The notes under the pieces were generated by a model, which worked only from the letters and a program-made list of their open reading frames with translations, was not told where the DNA came from and did not search any database. DNA of 64,000 nucleotides from Microbulbifer sp. MI-G (lineage in GTDB: Bacteria; Pseudomonadota; Gammaproteobacteria; Pseudomonadales; Cellvibrionaceae): assembly GCF_030440425.1 (NCBI RefSeq), contig NZ_CP098023.1, positions 3,992,001 to 4,056,000 on the forward strand. Reading direction: 5' to 3'. Positions 36,611 to 45,814 of this stretch are shown here, piece by piece. Positions within the stretch are counted from its first letter, which is position 1. Each line of letters begins with the position of its first letter. The position numbers and the translations under genes were made by a program.

Positions 36611-36730
36611 TGGTGCTGCCTTCCTTTAACAGCGTTGAAATAATAGCAACCAACAACCTGAAATGAACCTCTCCACCTCAAGGCACTCTACTGACAAGTA
36701 TTTGGAGCACCAACATTTAAAGGTATAAAC

Positions 36731-37255
36731 TTGAAGTTGAATGGATTTTGGCTTAGTCACCACTATGGAAAGGCCATGTTGATTGAAAATCATACCATAC
36801 GGTATATTGACTACACAGATAATTATTACCTGATCACCCAGTGCCAGTCTTTCTCCATGACCTCCTTTTTAAAAAACGGGTGGTTGCTTTCTGCAGACGG
36901 CTTACATCTAAGACGAGTGGATGCTGAGCATGGTATCAATTATCGATATGAACCCTACGAAAAAGGCTGCTTCAATACATTTATCGAAACCCGAAACAGG
37001 CTTTTAAAATGCGGTGATACCGGGTACCTCTTCAATTCAAACCAGGAATTTGACTTTTTCTGCGAGACATTTACCAATTACTATTGCGCCTTTTCCCTGC
37101 GTGAAATTAACTGGAAAAATGTCTGCAAAAAAGTATTCCCAAAATTATCAAAAGTCGTATCCGAGCAGGATTTTTTCCAGGTGCTCTCTCAAGCAATTGC
37201 CCCTTTACAAGATGCGCACGTAGTACTGGAATGGGAGGGGGAAGAAGCTATTTAA
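36731..37255 (+). pseudogene. Truncated S41 (C-terminal processing/tricorn-like) peptidase
   Basis: 174 codons from a TTG with AAGG seven bases upstream. The segment FDFFCETFTNYYCAFSLREINW, then VCKKVFPKL and FFQVLSQAIAPLQDAHVVLEW, is the typical N-terminal helical part of S41 tricorn-like peptidases just before the catalytic domain. The frame stops right after this and the Ser/Lys catalytic domain is missing, so the gene is a 5' fragment. It may be expressed but cannot be a peptidase. Confidence 0.6.
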
Positions 37256-37719
37256 TATGTAAATGCTGAAACCATTTGGGATCGATATAGACTTTTGACT
37301 ATCGATCAGGGTATTCAAGGGGCAGATGCACTGTGGGATTTTGTATTTGACCAAGTAGACAGGCTGACTGGCGTGCCATTCCAGGGCATGTTTTCTGACA
37401 TCCTTAAAAAAATTACCCTGCGGCATTCAATTCGGGGTTTCCAATGAATGCTATTTAGCCACAGAGGGGCACTGGTTAAAAAAACGGAATCCCGGTTTCT
37501 CTTACTACTCCTTATGGATGTGATAAGCAATTGTTGGAACAGAAAGACTGGGGTATGGAGTTTCTGCTGTCTCTCTGATTTATGGCAAGTATTATCGCCA
37601 TACCCTTTGGAAGCTGTCGATGCAATTTCAACCAAAGTATCTTGTAACCGGCATCAGATAGCGCAGAGTTTACTACTTTGGGCAACCGGAACAATCCCTA
37701 TTCACTGGGCAACGGGGCT
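37256..37719. other. Decayed sequence between S41 fragment and Slam gene
   Basis: Plus-strand frames here contain protein-like pieces broken by stops, for example ECYLATEGHWLKKRNPGFSYY and LIYGKYYRHTLWKLSMQF, suggesting remains of a gene. No family could be named. Confidence 0.3.
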
Positions 37720-39228
37720 TTAAAAGCGTTTTTCCAGCACTATATCGACCGAGGCCTTTTCATAGCTGTAGAGCCAGTCCACATTGCTTTTAACCCGGCT
37801 GTATTGCAGGCTGATACCAGGCGCCAGGCCGTAAAAATCGACTCCTGGCACCCGGATCAGCAGGTTGTAATTCTGTTCCCGATCCATTCTCCTGGTACCA
37901 AAGGACTTGCTGAAGGCACCGTATTTACGCTCACGAAAGGCGCAAAACAATGTTATCTCAACTCCCCACTGCAGTGTTTGCGATGCACCAAAACGCAAGC
38001 CCCGGGAAACACGGGCATTCACCGGTTTGGCCGTTTGCTTGGATATGTAATCAAGCCCTGCAAACAACAGCCATTGATCAAAAGGCTGATGCCACGCGGT
38101 GGCATAGATGGAGGCGCGCCCGCCCGACTCAAAAGCATAAACGTCTTTCTCGTATTCCTCCTCCCTGAAAGATGTCTCCAGTTTCAAGGCGGTCTTGCTG
38201 GAAAAGTGGTGCGTCCATTGCAGATTGCCACCCCAGGCGGAGTAAAGGGTATTATCGCCGAGTGTCCGATACTCATACATGGGAGCCGCCAGGTACTGAT
38301 TTGCTGCACTGCGATAGCTGTAGCCCCACTTTATCGCAACGGTACTCTCATTAAACGCCTGGTGCGCACTATAATTCTTTCCATACAACAGGGTATTGAG
38401 CTGCAGGCCGTGATGGCTGTTGAAAGAAAAGTGCCTATCGAGCGCAGCATCAAAGCTCACGCCATTGGCAGAAATCGCCTCAGGCGCTCGACGGTCGATC
38501 AGGCAGCTGTTATCGGGTGCGCGCAGGAAACAGCGATAGCTTTTTGATGACTGATTCAGATTATCGATATAGCTGGGGCCAATCGCCATTGATCCCCGCC
38601 AGGAATCCCGGTCTTCGAGCGCCCGGATAAAAAGCGAAACCTTGTTGCGCACCCCTTGTGCCATCGTCTCAGCCTCTGGGATGGTTTTTTCTATATGGCG
38701 AAACAGGCGGATGGCATCGTCGTTCTTATGGTTCTCAAACAAAACCCTGGCCAGTTCCAGTTGTCCCGGCAGAAATTCGGGCTGCAATGACAACAGTGCG
38801 CGATACTCAGCCTCCGCCTGTATGAAGTCTCCCTGCCTGCGGGCGAGGGCGCCACGGGCATAATACACCAGCATTCGGTCGTGATCGGGCAGTGCGAGGT
38901 AGCGCTGCAGCAAGTGGTCGACAGCGTCCCACTGCCGCTGTTGCAGCGACCGGTACAAAGCGTAACCGAGTTGCTGCACCGTATTCCCCACCGGCTCAAT
39001 CCCTCTCCCAGCCTCCTCCCGTTCCTGGGATTCTTTTTCTTCTCCAGGCGCCTCCAGCAGGGAGGCTTCCCGCCTCTGTTCGGTGAGAACATTTCTTTGC
39101 CGCAGCCTTAATTCAGTATCTTCATCGGCGTTGACAGACGGCATAGTGAAAAAAAACAATAACACTATGACTATCCAATGCGGGCAATATTCTTGATAAA
39201 AACCCTTTACCTGTCCCAAAAACGCCAT
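37720..39228 (-). CDS. Slam-type outer-membrane translocon (DUF560)
   Basis: Surface lipoprotein assembly modulator type protein, which carries TbpB-like or haemophore cargo across the outer membrane. From ATG at 39228 (502 residues) a signal peptide ends near PSVNA. A TPR-like helical domain follows (about residues 65-200; ALYRSLQQRQWDAVDHLLQR and later RRQGDFIQAEAEYRALL). The rest is a beta-barrel (about 205-502) ending in the aromatic sequence SVDIVLEKRF. A TTG start at 39252 is possible. It is the last gene of the minus-strand iron locus, directly after the probable cargo gene. Confidence 0.85.
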   Translation of the reverse strand: MAFLGQVKGFYQEYCPHWIVIVLLFFFTMPSVNADEDTELRLRQRNVLTEQRREASLLEAPGEEKESQEREEAGRGIEPVGNTVQQLGYALYRSLQQRQWDAVDHLLQRYLALPDHDRMLVYYARGALARRQGDFIQAEAEYRALLSLQPEFLPGQLELARVLFENHKNDDAIRLFRHIEKTIPEAETMAQGVRNKVSLFIRALEDRDSWRGSMAIGPSYIDNLNQSSKSYRCFLRAPDNSCLIDRRAPEAISANGVSFDAALDRHFSFNSHHGLQLNTLLYGKNYSAHQAFNESTVAIKWGYSYRSAANQYLAAPMYEYRTLGDNTLYSAWGGNLQWTHHFSSKTALKLETSFREEEYEKDVYAFESGGRASIYATAWHQPFDQWLLFAGLDYISKQTAKPVNARVSRGLRFGASQTLQWGVEITLFCAFRERKYGAFSKSFGTRRMDREQNYNLLIRVPGVDFYGLAPGISLQYSRVKSNVDWLYSYEKASVDIVLEKRF

Positions 39229-39347
39229 AGCCAACTGGTTCCGATAACACAAAGGCGGGGCTCACCAAGTAAGCCACCGCCAAAAGCCGTACATTTTTAT
39301 TTGTCTATGGGAAAAATAAACCGAGGTCTTGCCGCGGCCGTATTCCG

Positions 39348-40079
39348 CTAGTCTTTGGTGCCACCGAAAGCCGTGTCCAATCCACGATCGGCACCGGGGA
39401 ACTGGGCGATGCCGGCCAGGGCTGCGGCATCAGCACCAAAAAAATGGCCTGTAGCTGTGCCGCTGGCAGTCGAGGTAATTGCTGTACCACTGAACCCGGC
39501 CGTGGCGAGATCGATATTGGTAGCGATACCAATTACCAAGGTGCCATTAGACATTGAGCCGTTCAGTGTCTGTGCGCCAAAATCGGCAGTGAAAGTGCCG
39601 CTGAGCTGGTTGTTTTGGGTGCTAGTGTAGTGGTTGACCCCTTTGACGGAATAGGTGGCAGTGCCACTGGTGGGTACCGTAGTCCCCTGGTCGTCGCCAA
39701 CGTAATAGACTGCGCGCTTGCCGTCATTGGTACCGCCACCGGTGATATCCTCGGCCCACTCCCCAAACCAGACGTCTCCAGCACCCACTTTGGCAAAATT
39801 GAAAGCGCCCACACCGCCGTGGCCGGAGGCCAGGGTATAAATGCCGTTGCTCTGGCTACTGGACAGGACGAGCCCCTGAAAATCCACTTTGGACTGCGTG
39901 GAACCGAAGGCCGCAATGCCGATACCCGCCTTGCCGGCTGTGTGGGGGCCGCCGTTGATCACGGACTCGCCCACTTCGATATCCACATTGTAACTTTGCG
40001 TTCCATCGAAGCCGGCGTGGCCGAGACCACTCAACAACAGGGTACCGGCAGTGCATGCCGCCAGGGTGAATTTTTTCAT
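39348..40079 (-). CDS. Secreted haemophilin-like protein, probable Slam cargo
   Basis: From ATG at 40079, with GAGGAG upstream, 243 residues. The signal peptide MKKFTLAACTAGTLLLSGLGHA ends at GHA; there is no lipobox at the cleavage site, so it should be released rather than lipid-anchored. The C-terminal part has the TbpB-type small beta-barrel pattern (SGTFTADFGAQTLNGSM, TATGHFFGADAAALAGIAQF). Haemophilins (HphA) have this barrel and are exported by Slam. Here the gene lies between a TonB receptor and a Slam gene, which supports the reading. Haem binding itself cannot be shown from sequence. Confidence 0.75.
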   Translation of the reverse strand: MKKFTLAACTAGTLLLSGLGHAGFDGTQSYNVDIEVGESVINGGPHTAGKAGIGIAAFGSTQSKVDFQGLVLSSSQSNGIYTLASGHGGVGAFNFAKVGAGDVWFGEWAEDITGGGTNDGKRAVYYVGDDQGTTVPTSGTATYSVKGVNHYTSTQNNQLSGTFTADFGAQTLNGSMSNGTLVIGIATNIDLATAGFSGTAITSTASGTATGHFFGADAAALAGIAQFPGADRGLDTAFGGTKD

Positions 40080-40439
40080 CGTGAATCTCCTCAATACAAT
40101 TACAAGTTGTTGGTTACCGAAAGGCCTGCAATGATGCCCGCCATCCTGCGGATTTTCCCTGACCGCTTGGGTCACTACCCAGAAATACCGTGACCACTGC
40201 GCGAAGTTTTCTGTATTTCGGGACACTGACCGATCTGCGACCGGCTGCAGCACTTTCCTGTGGCGCATTGACTTCACAAGCCGTTCGGCTGTTGCCTTCG
40301 GGTATCGCCATTGAGCCGACCCTTTCTGATCGGCAGCTTTGCGACCCCTAAAGTACCGGCGCGGTCGCGCGGCGTTGCACCGGCCCCCGGCTGGTTGCGG
40401 CCTGCTCCTATGCCGCCCGTTCAGCCAAGCCATTTTGAT

Positions 40440-40464
40440 TCGGGCCCGGGAATATAGGGCCCGA
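40440..40464 (-). other. Stem-loop after the TonB receptor gene
   Basis: A perfect 8-base stem (TCGGGCCC at 40440-40447 with GGGCCCGA at 40457-40464), 27 bases past the receptor stop, with no U-run after it. It may limit read-through or protect mRNA ends. Some 360 bases of leader without a gene separate it from the haemophilin-like gene. Confidence 0.5.
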
Positions 40465-40490
40465 TTGCTGCCTCCTTATTGTTTACCCAA

Positions 40491-43400
40491 TTAAAACGTC
40501 ACGCCCATCACCAGCTTCAGGGTCCGTCCCGGAGCGGGCACACTTGAGCGCACCAGAGGATCGATGTAGTAGATATCGGTTAGATTGGTGCCTACCAGTT
40601 CAAAGTTCAGATTGTCTTTCGCGCGATAGTTTAGATAGGCGTCGAAGGTGGTTACCGAGGCGCGTTCCAGCGATTCCTCGCGCTCGCTACCCGACAGATA
40701 AACCATACGGACACCAGTTTCCAGGCGGTTGTCAAAAAAGCGCCCCCCCAGATTCCAGTTGGCAGACAACTTGGGCACAATCTGATCCGCCAGGTATCCG
40801 CCGGAGAAGCCGCCGTGCTGGCAATCCTCCAACTCGCCGTTTGGGTCTTGCTGTATTGCCAGGCTCTCGTCACAAACGGTATTTTCCAGGTTGTAGGCCA
40901 GACTGAGATCGGTAAAGAAGCGCCCGCTGTCATAGCGCCCACTGAACTCCAGCCCCCGCAGGGTCTGTTGCTCAATATTGTAAAACTGCAGGGCTGAGAT
41001 TCCGCTACGCTCGATAATGTCTTCGGTGCGATGGTGGTAATAGCTGAGTTTTAAGTCAGAATTTTCGAAATTGTGTATATAGGCCAATTCGTAATTGTAG
41101 GCATGCTCGGGCTGTAAGTCGGTATAAGGATTAAACGTGCTGGAAAATCCCAGTGTGCTTTCAAACAGGCTCGGGTAGCGCAGCGCCTCTGTATAACGCA
41201 CATAGGCACGGCTGTTGTCGGAGAAAAACACCGTGGCGGCGAGCGCGGGCACCCAGCCACTGCCACGCTGTTTTTCCGCCACAATGGGCACGTCATAACT
41301 TTCGAACTGGTTGCCGATACGGCAGGTGTCGGCAATCAGAGTTGCTGCCAGTTGGCCATTGGTACAGGGATTTCCCGCACGGCTGTATCTTCCCCGACCA
41401 TCGTGCAGCCACGGAATGCGGTTCTCCAGTATGTCACTTGTACGCCTGGCATGTTCGCGGATGTTCTTTTTCCGTTCTTCACTAAGCGGTGGGAGCCAGG
41501 GAAACAATTCCATCAAGCGCTCATGATTTGCTATCTCTTCTTCACCCTTCGCAATGTGTTCCTGAATCTGTTCCTCGGTGTATTGCATCAGGGCCGTGTA
41601 GTTGAGGTACACCCCCTTATTGACTGTGGTATCGGTGGAAAAACGCTCATCACCCGCCTTGATACGGCTGTCGAGGAAATCGTCGAAGGTCCAGTAGTCC
41701 ACGTAGCGCATAGCGGCGCTTAGGTGCAGATACTCCGTTGCCAGCCAATCCAGCTTAAGACTGAGATTGATCTCCTCCCGTCGCCCGGCCCGTGGCCACT
41801 GTCGCCAGCCATCCACAATGCCGTTGTACTGATCATCGGAGCGCAACTTTTGGTACTGATAACTGCCCGACAAATCAAGGGCCAGGGAATCGGTAAGTGT
41901 CATCGTATTGCTGATATCAACCCCTACGCGGTGCTCTGCGGCATTTGACGCTGCCGTATTGCGCAGAATCGGGCTGGCGTCCGGCAGCGGTGACTCCACC
42001 GGATTGGCAAAATTGGGAAATCCGCCGGCGCTATTGGTGTCGCTGACCGTATCGGTGGCCCACAGACGGGACTGCAAATTGATCCACTTGCTACCTGGTT
42101 GCCACTGGTAGTTCAGGTGATAGGCCCGCGTATCCACCTGGCTGAGGGGCCATTGCGCCATGGTATTGTCAACCAGGCTGCCGGCGCGGCTGGACATGAT
42201 TTCTCCATATCGGGCATCCGTATGGCGAATGCCCAGCTCCAGGCTCTGCCCCCCGGTAAATTGGGCTTTGCCCTTGAGCAGTACCGACGCCATCTCGCTG
42301 GAAGTGTTGGGCACTTCGTGGCCGGGGCGCTGCCGGTTTGCCAGTGTGCGGGGATTGATGCGCGTTATGGAAAACTCCGGGCCATCGGGCTCGGAATAAA
42401 AATCTGCGCGGCGGCTGCCGGAATAGTAATTGCCTTTGTTGCGATAGGCATAAGCACCGAGCAATTCATAGCCCGCCCCGCGGGTTGCCAGCGCCAGGCG
42501 ATAGGCATAATCCTCCCCGGAAAAGAGGTTCTCATTTTTACTGTCATCCATCTTCTTCCAGAGAGAGGGATCGCCGTAGGGAAAGTTCGGGGTATCCTGG
42601 GGAAAACCGTCAACATCCCGGTAGTCCCGACCGGTGAGCAGGGTGGGCGTTCGGGGGGCAACGGCATTATCACTGGCTTCCACTTTGAATATGCTGCCGA
42701 AAGTGTCGCCGGACTCCAGCACGTCGCTGGCGGAAAGAGTATTGACGGCAATACCCCCTCCGACCGCTGTGTGCACATCGGCTCTGATGGCGGGGCCCTT
42801 GATAACCTGCACGCTGGCAATCAGGTTGGGATCGATATAGTTGCGGTTGGAAATACCCCGGTAGCCCCGCCAGACGGTCAGTGCCTGTTCGGTGCCGTCG
42901 ATGGAAAGCGGCACCCGGCCCGGCCCCTGGATACCGCGAATGCTGGGGTCCAAACCACCACCATTGCGCGCGTCACCGCTGTAGATATTGAGCATGCCCT
43001 TGAAAATATCCGCCGAATCCTTGCCCTTGTAGCGTTCGATCTCTTCGCGGCCACTGAAGGCAGTGGACAGGTCATCATCGTATACGGCGTCATAGCCGGC
43101 CCGATCCCCATCGCTACCCCGTTCGCCACTGCCGATCACTTCAATCACAGGGATCTGCATCAGTCCTTGCCCTGCCGCCACAGCCAGGCGGTAGGCGCCA
43201 TCGGACTGCCGTTCAGCGCGAAGGCCGGTATTTGCCAACAAATGGGAAAAGCCCTGTTCCACCGTGTAGCGACCCTGCAGGCCCTGGCTGCGCATATCCC
43301 GGGAAAGTGCTGCATTTAAGTGCAGGCGAACCCCGGCGGCCAGGGCAAACCGATTCAGCACCTGATCCAGCCCGCCAGCCGGAATATCAAATTGTTGGGC

Positions 43401-43562
43401 ACGGGCTGTATCGGCCTGAGGCCGCGGCGTTGCCGTCGCCATCAGCATGATCAGCCCTGTCAGGCAGACTGCAACCAGCGGCCTGGTTTTGGATCGCAAA
43501 GGAAAAACCACCCTTTCCCCCTTCTGTCTCTGATGGTGTCGATGGGTATACCGGACTGGCAC
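40491..43562 (-). CDS. TonB-dependent receptor with STN signalling domain
   Basis: 1023 residues. After a signal segment (PLVAVCLTGLIMLMATATP) comes a secretin/TonB N-terminal domain (FDIPAGGLDQVLNRFALAAG to about residue 130), the type that talks to FecR. The plug domain follows (about 150-290; SIRGIQGPGRVPLSIDG), then a 22-strand barrel ending LVMGVTF. A charged helical insert (about residues 660-712) is unusual. It is encoded downstream of fecI-fecR and upstream of the haemophilin-like and Slam genes, so haem or a haem-haemophore complex is the likely ligand. The GTG start has GAGG seven bases upstream. Confidence 0.92.
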   Translation of the reverse strand: MPVRYTHRHHQRQKGERVVFPLRSKTRPLVAVCLTGLIMLMATATPRPQADTARAQQFDIPAGGLDQVLNRFALAAGVRLHLNAALSRDMRSQGLQGRYTVEQGFSHLLANTGLRAERQSDGAYRLAVAAGQGLMQIPVIEVIGSGERGSDGDRAGYDAVYDDDLSTAFSGREEIERYKGKDSADIFKGMLNIYSGDARNGGGLDPSIRGIQGPGRVPLSIDGTEQALTVWRGYRGISNRNYIDPNLIASVQVIKGPAIRADVHTAVGGGIAVNTLSASDVLESGDTFGSIFKVEASDNAVAPRTPTLLTGRDYRDVDGFPQDTPNFPYGDPSLWKKMDDSKNENLFSGEDYAYRLALATRGAGYELLGAYAYRNKGNYYSGSRRADFYSEPDGPEFSITRINPRTLANRQRPGHEVPNTSSEMASVLLKGKAQFTGGQSLELGIRHTDARYGEIMSSRAGSLVDNTMAQWPLSQVDTRAYHLNYQWQPGSKWINLQSRLWATDTVSDTNSAGGFPNFANPVESPLPDASPILRNTAASNAAEHRVGVDISNTMTLTDSLALDLSGSYQYQKLRSDDQYNGIVDGWRQWPRAGRREEINLSLKLDWLATEYLHLSAAMRYVDYWTFDDFLDSRIKAGDERFSTDTTVNKGVYLNYTALMQYTEEQIQEHIAKGEEEIANHERLMELFPWLPPLSEERKKNIREHARRTSDILENRIPWLHDGRGRYSRAGNPCTNGQLAATLIADTCRIGNQFESYDVPIVAEKQRGSGWVPALAATVFFSDNSRAYVRYTEALRYPSLFESTLGFSSTFNPYTDLQPEHAYNYELAYIHNFENSDLKLSYYHHRTEDIIERSGISALQFYNIEQQTLRGLEFSGRYDSGRFFTDLSLAYNLENTVCDESLAIQQDPNGELEDCQHGGFSGGYLADQIVPKLSANWNLGGRFFDNRLETGVRMVYLSGSEREESLERASVTTFDAYLNYRAKDNLNFELVGTNLTDIYYIDPLVRSSVPAPGRTLKLVMGVTF

Positions 43563-43624
43563 TCAAAAACCTCAATAAAAATAATAATTATTTCTACTTT
43601 GCTGTAAGTGTATAAAAATCGACC

Positions 43625-43654
43625 AACAATCAATGCGGAGGCCCGACAATCAAT
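43625..43654 (-). promoter_or_regulatory. Two direct repeats upstream of the TonB receptor gene
   Basis: AACAATCAAT (43625-43634) and GACAATCAAT (43645-43654) are 20 bases apart, about two helical turns, 63-92 bases upstream of the GTG. They could bind a regulator or be part of an ECF-dependent promoter; this is inference. Confidence 0.3.
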
Positions 43655-43696
43655 CCCATGAAAAGAGGGGGGGGGTGGGGAATGGCTTATAGGGAA

Positions 43697-44632
43697 TCAG
43701 GATGGAGTGAGTGACACCCAATAAGGTGTCAGATAGCGCACTTTCAGTGGCAACACCTGGCTCAGATTGTGCAATGCCTGGTCGGTATTCTCCAGAGAAA
43801 AAACGCCGGTGACCACAAGCCCCTGTAACTGCGGATGGACTCTGATGAAACCCTTGCGATATCTTGACAGCTCGCGGGCAAACTGGGGCAAAGGCATTCG
43901 CGTGGCAACCAGTCTCCGCTGAGTCCAGGCGTGATCACCATTTTGCGCTGCCACTAATACCGCGTTCGCGGAAAAAACAGCGCTGTGACCGGCGTCGACC
44001 TCCCGCACACCGGCCGCTTGTGCCAGGCGCAGTGCCACGCGCCCCTCGTAGACGCACACCTGTGTCTGCTTGTTCAATTGGCGCACTGTGAACCGTGTAC
44101 CCAGCGGACGGATACGGCCCTCACGGCTAACCACCAAAAAGGGGCGGGAACCCGCGGCGGTAGTGATCATCACCTCCCCCTCGCCGAGGTACAGCTGTCT
44201 CCGATGGCGATCAGTACGGGCATATACCCGCGTATTGGTATTGAGGACGAGTTGGGTACCATCGGGCAGAGTAACCGGTTTGATCTGGCCGGTATCGGTA
44301 AAATACACCTGTGTGTCACTGGGATGTTGCGTGCCAGTGCCGCTGCCAAGCAAGGCGGTAACCCCCAGGGAGAGCCCGGCCCACAGCAGCAACCGGCGAT
44401 TGCGCTGTGCGGTGGGCATCAGGACCGCCCGCCCGGCCTCCGGGTCAGGCAGTTGCTTGAATTTCTCCTGCAGTTGCTGTAACTGCCGCCAGGCCTTTTG
44501 GTTGTCCTGGTGCTGCCCCAGCCAGTGTTGAAAAGCCCTGCGCTCGCTCTCTGTAACTTCATCAGCCCACAACCGTGCCATCCAGTCGGATGCCTGGCGA
44601 ATCGTTTCTGTAGAGAGTCCCTTCGGTTTCAA
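43697..44632 (-). CDS. fecR: FecR-type anti-sigma/sensor protein
   Basis: Inner-membrane regulator that relays receptor occupancy to the sigma factor. 311 residues: the N-terminal DUF4880 cytoplasmic domain (IRQASDWMARLWADEVTESE and FQHWLGQHQDNQKAWRQL), a membrane span near 79-96 (LLLWAGLSLGVTALLGSG), and the periplasmic FecR domain (YFTDTGQIKPVTLPDGTQL, then ITTAAGSRPFLVVSREGRI). The C-terminal STN-like part is LQGLVVTGVFSLENTDQALH. It overlaps fecI by four bases (ATGA). Confidence 0.95.
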   Translation of the reverse strand: MKPKGLSTETIRQASDWMARLWADEVTESERRAFQHWLGQHQDNQKAWRQLQQLQEKFKQLPDPEAGRAVLMPTAQRNRRLLLWAGLSLGVTALLGSGTGTQHPSDTQVYFTDTGQIKPVTLPDGTQLVLNTNTRVYARTDRHRRQLYLGEGEVMITTAAGSRPFLVVSREGRIRPLGTRFTVRQLNKQTQVCVYEGRVALRLAQAAGVREVDAGHSAVFSANAVLVAAQNGDHAWTQRRLVATRMPLPQFARELSRYRKGFIRVHPQLQGLVVTGVFSLENTDQALHNLSQVLPLKVRYLTPYWVSLTPS

Positions 44633-45147
44633 GGCCGCTCTCCAAGAGCTACCATCATGCAGCCCTGCAGCGCCCGCGCAACATATTTTTCAACCGAGGA
44701 GATGGAAACCTGCAAGCGCTTGGCAATATCGCGATAGCTCAGTCCCTCCAACTGGCGCAAAAGCAGTGCCAAGCGGACTTTTTCCGGCAACCTCTGCAGC
44801 AGTGCACTCACCTCCACCAGGGTTTCTATCATTTGTACCCGGTTTTCAGGTGATGGAAACAGCTCCACCGGCTGCTGGCGGAGATACTCCAGATAAGCGC
44901 TTTCTATACGGCGCCGGCGGTAACGATCGACAACCAGTCCTTTGGCGATGTGCGCCAGGTACCTGCGCGAGTCCCCGCTATCAAGCACTACGCCACTGGC
45001 AAGAATACGCAGATAGGTATCGTGCACCAGGTCAGCGGAACTATGGGGACAGCCCAGGCGCCTCTGGACAAACAGTGTTAACCAGCGGCGGTGCTCACGG
45101 TATAGCGTGCGAATCTGCCCCGATTTTGCCGAACCCATGACCTCCAT
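44629..45147 (-). CDS. fecI: FecI-type ECF sigma factor
   Basis: Directs RNA polymerase to iron or haem uptake genes when its receptor is loaded. 172 residues. The sigma2 region includes SSADLVHDTYLRIL, and the sigma4 region includes LLRQLEGLSYRDIAKRLQVSISSVEKYVARAL. The first ATG (45147) has GGAGG eight bases upstream and was chosen over the ATG at 45138. It lies about 55 bases downstream of a strong Fur box, so expression should rise under iron limitation. Confidence 0.95.
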   Translation of the reverse strand: MEVMGSAKSGQIRTLYREHRRWLTLFVQRRLGCPHSSADLVHDTYLRILASGVVLDSGDSRRYLAHIAKGLVVDRYRRRRIESAYLEYLRQQPVELFPSPENRVQMIETLVEVSALLQRLPEKVRLALLLRQLEGLSYRDIAKRLQVSISSVEKYVARALQGCMMVALGERP

Positions 45148-45202
45148 GTACGCTGCCTCCTTTGCCGCCCTGTTATCAGAGCTGCGGGGAACCGACTTAA
45201 AA

Positions 45203-45221
45203 ATTAATGATAATCATTATC
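45203..45221. promoter_or_regulatory. Fur box upstream of fecI
   Basis: ATTAATGATAATCATTATC matches the 19-base consensus GATAATGATAATCATTATC at 17 positions and is nearly palindromic. It lies 56 bases upstream of the fecI start. Confidence 0.88.
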
Positions 45222-45814
45222 ATATATTGATTGGCCGGGCGCAATACGCCTCCATCGAAAGTGCCTACACAGCACGGGACGGGCAAGAAAACCGTCCCAT
45301 TATTGAGAAGTAGCCTGTAGACAGTGATGAAAAATGGCGATGCCGGAGTGCGGTATCAAAACCCGAGCAGCCCCTGCATGCATACTGGCCGGTTCCGGAC
45401 AACAGGCGCATTCGCACTGCAGTGCGCCACATAGCCAAAATGCCAGCCACAGAAAAGAGGTGGCTTTTCAGAATGGGCGCCCTGTTCCCTATTGTTCAAA
45501 CTGTCTGATCCGAACCGGGCGGGTAATAGCCATGTGCATTTTTCCAGGGAGAAACCTGGCCCAGTACCATTGAGGAGTATTTATTTATATGGCAGCCCCG
45601 AGGGGGTTTTGCCATTTACAAGCAGGACTATGCCCGACCGGAGGCCACTCTATCTGGCGCGATTTACAGAGTCGGGCCGTCCATTCAACGACAGAGGTCA
45701 TTCGATAAAATACGGCCGCTCAGTGATCAGGCAAACGGGGGCCCGGCGTGGACGGCTCACCGCACAAGTAAAATTGCATTTTGTGCAAGACGATCGCAGA
45801 AGGCTTTGAGTCCC
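45222..45814. other. Intergenic stretch upstream of the iron locus
   Basis: About 590 bases. Several open frames exist but none shows family features or a convincing ribosome site. A small hairpin (GGCAGCCCCGAGGGGGTTTTGCC without its loop paired fully) lies near 45591-45613; it is not a clear terminator. Confidence 0.4.

Noticed and set aside
42099..43319. 406-codon plus-strand frame inside the TonB receptor gene
   Set aside because: Antisense shadow; the minus-strand receptor has complete domains and a ribosome site.
43661..43680. Long G-run upstream of the TonB receptor gene as a phase-variation tract
   Set aside because: It lies between fecR and the receptor gene, not in a coding frame or between promoter hexamers, so there is no direct support for phase variation.
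45492..45809. 105-codon ORF upstream of the small hypothetical gene
   Set aside because: No ribosome site, and its Arg/Pro-rich composition is typical of a random frame.
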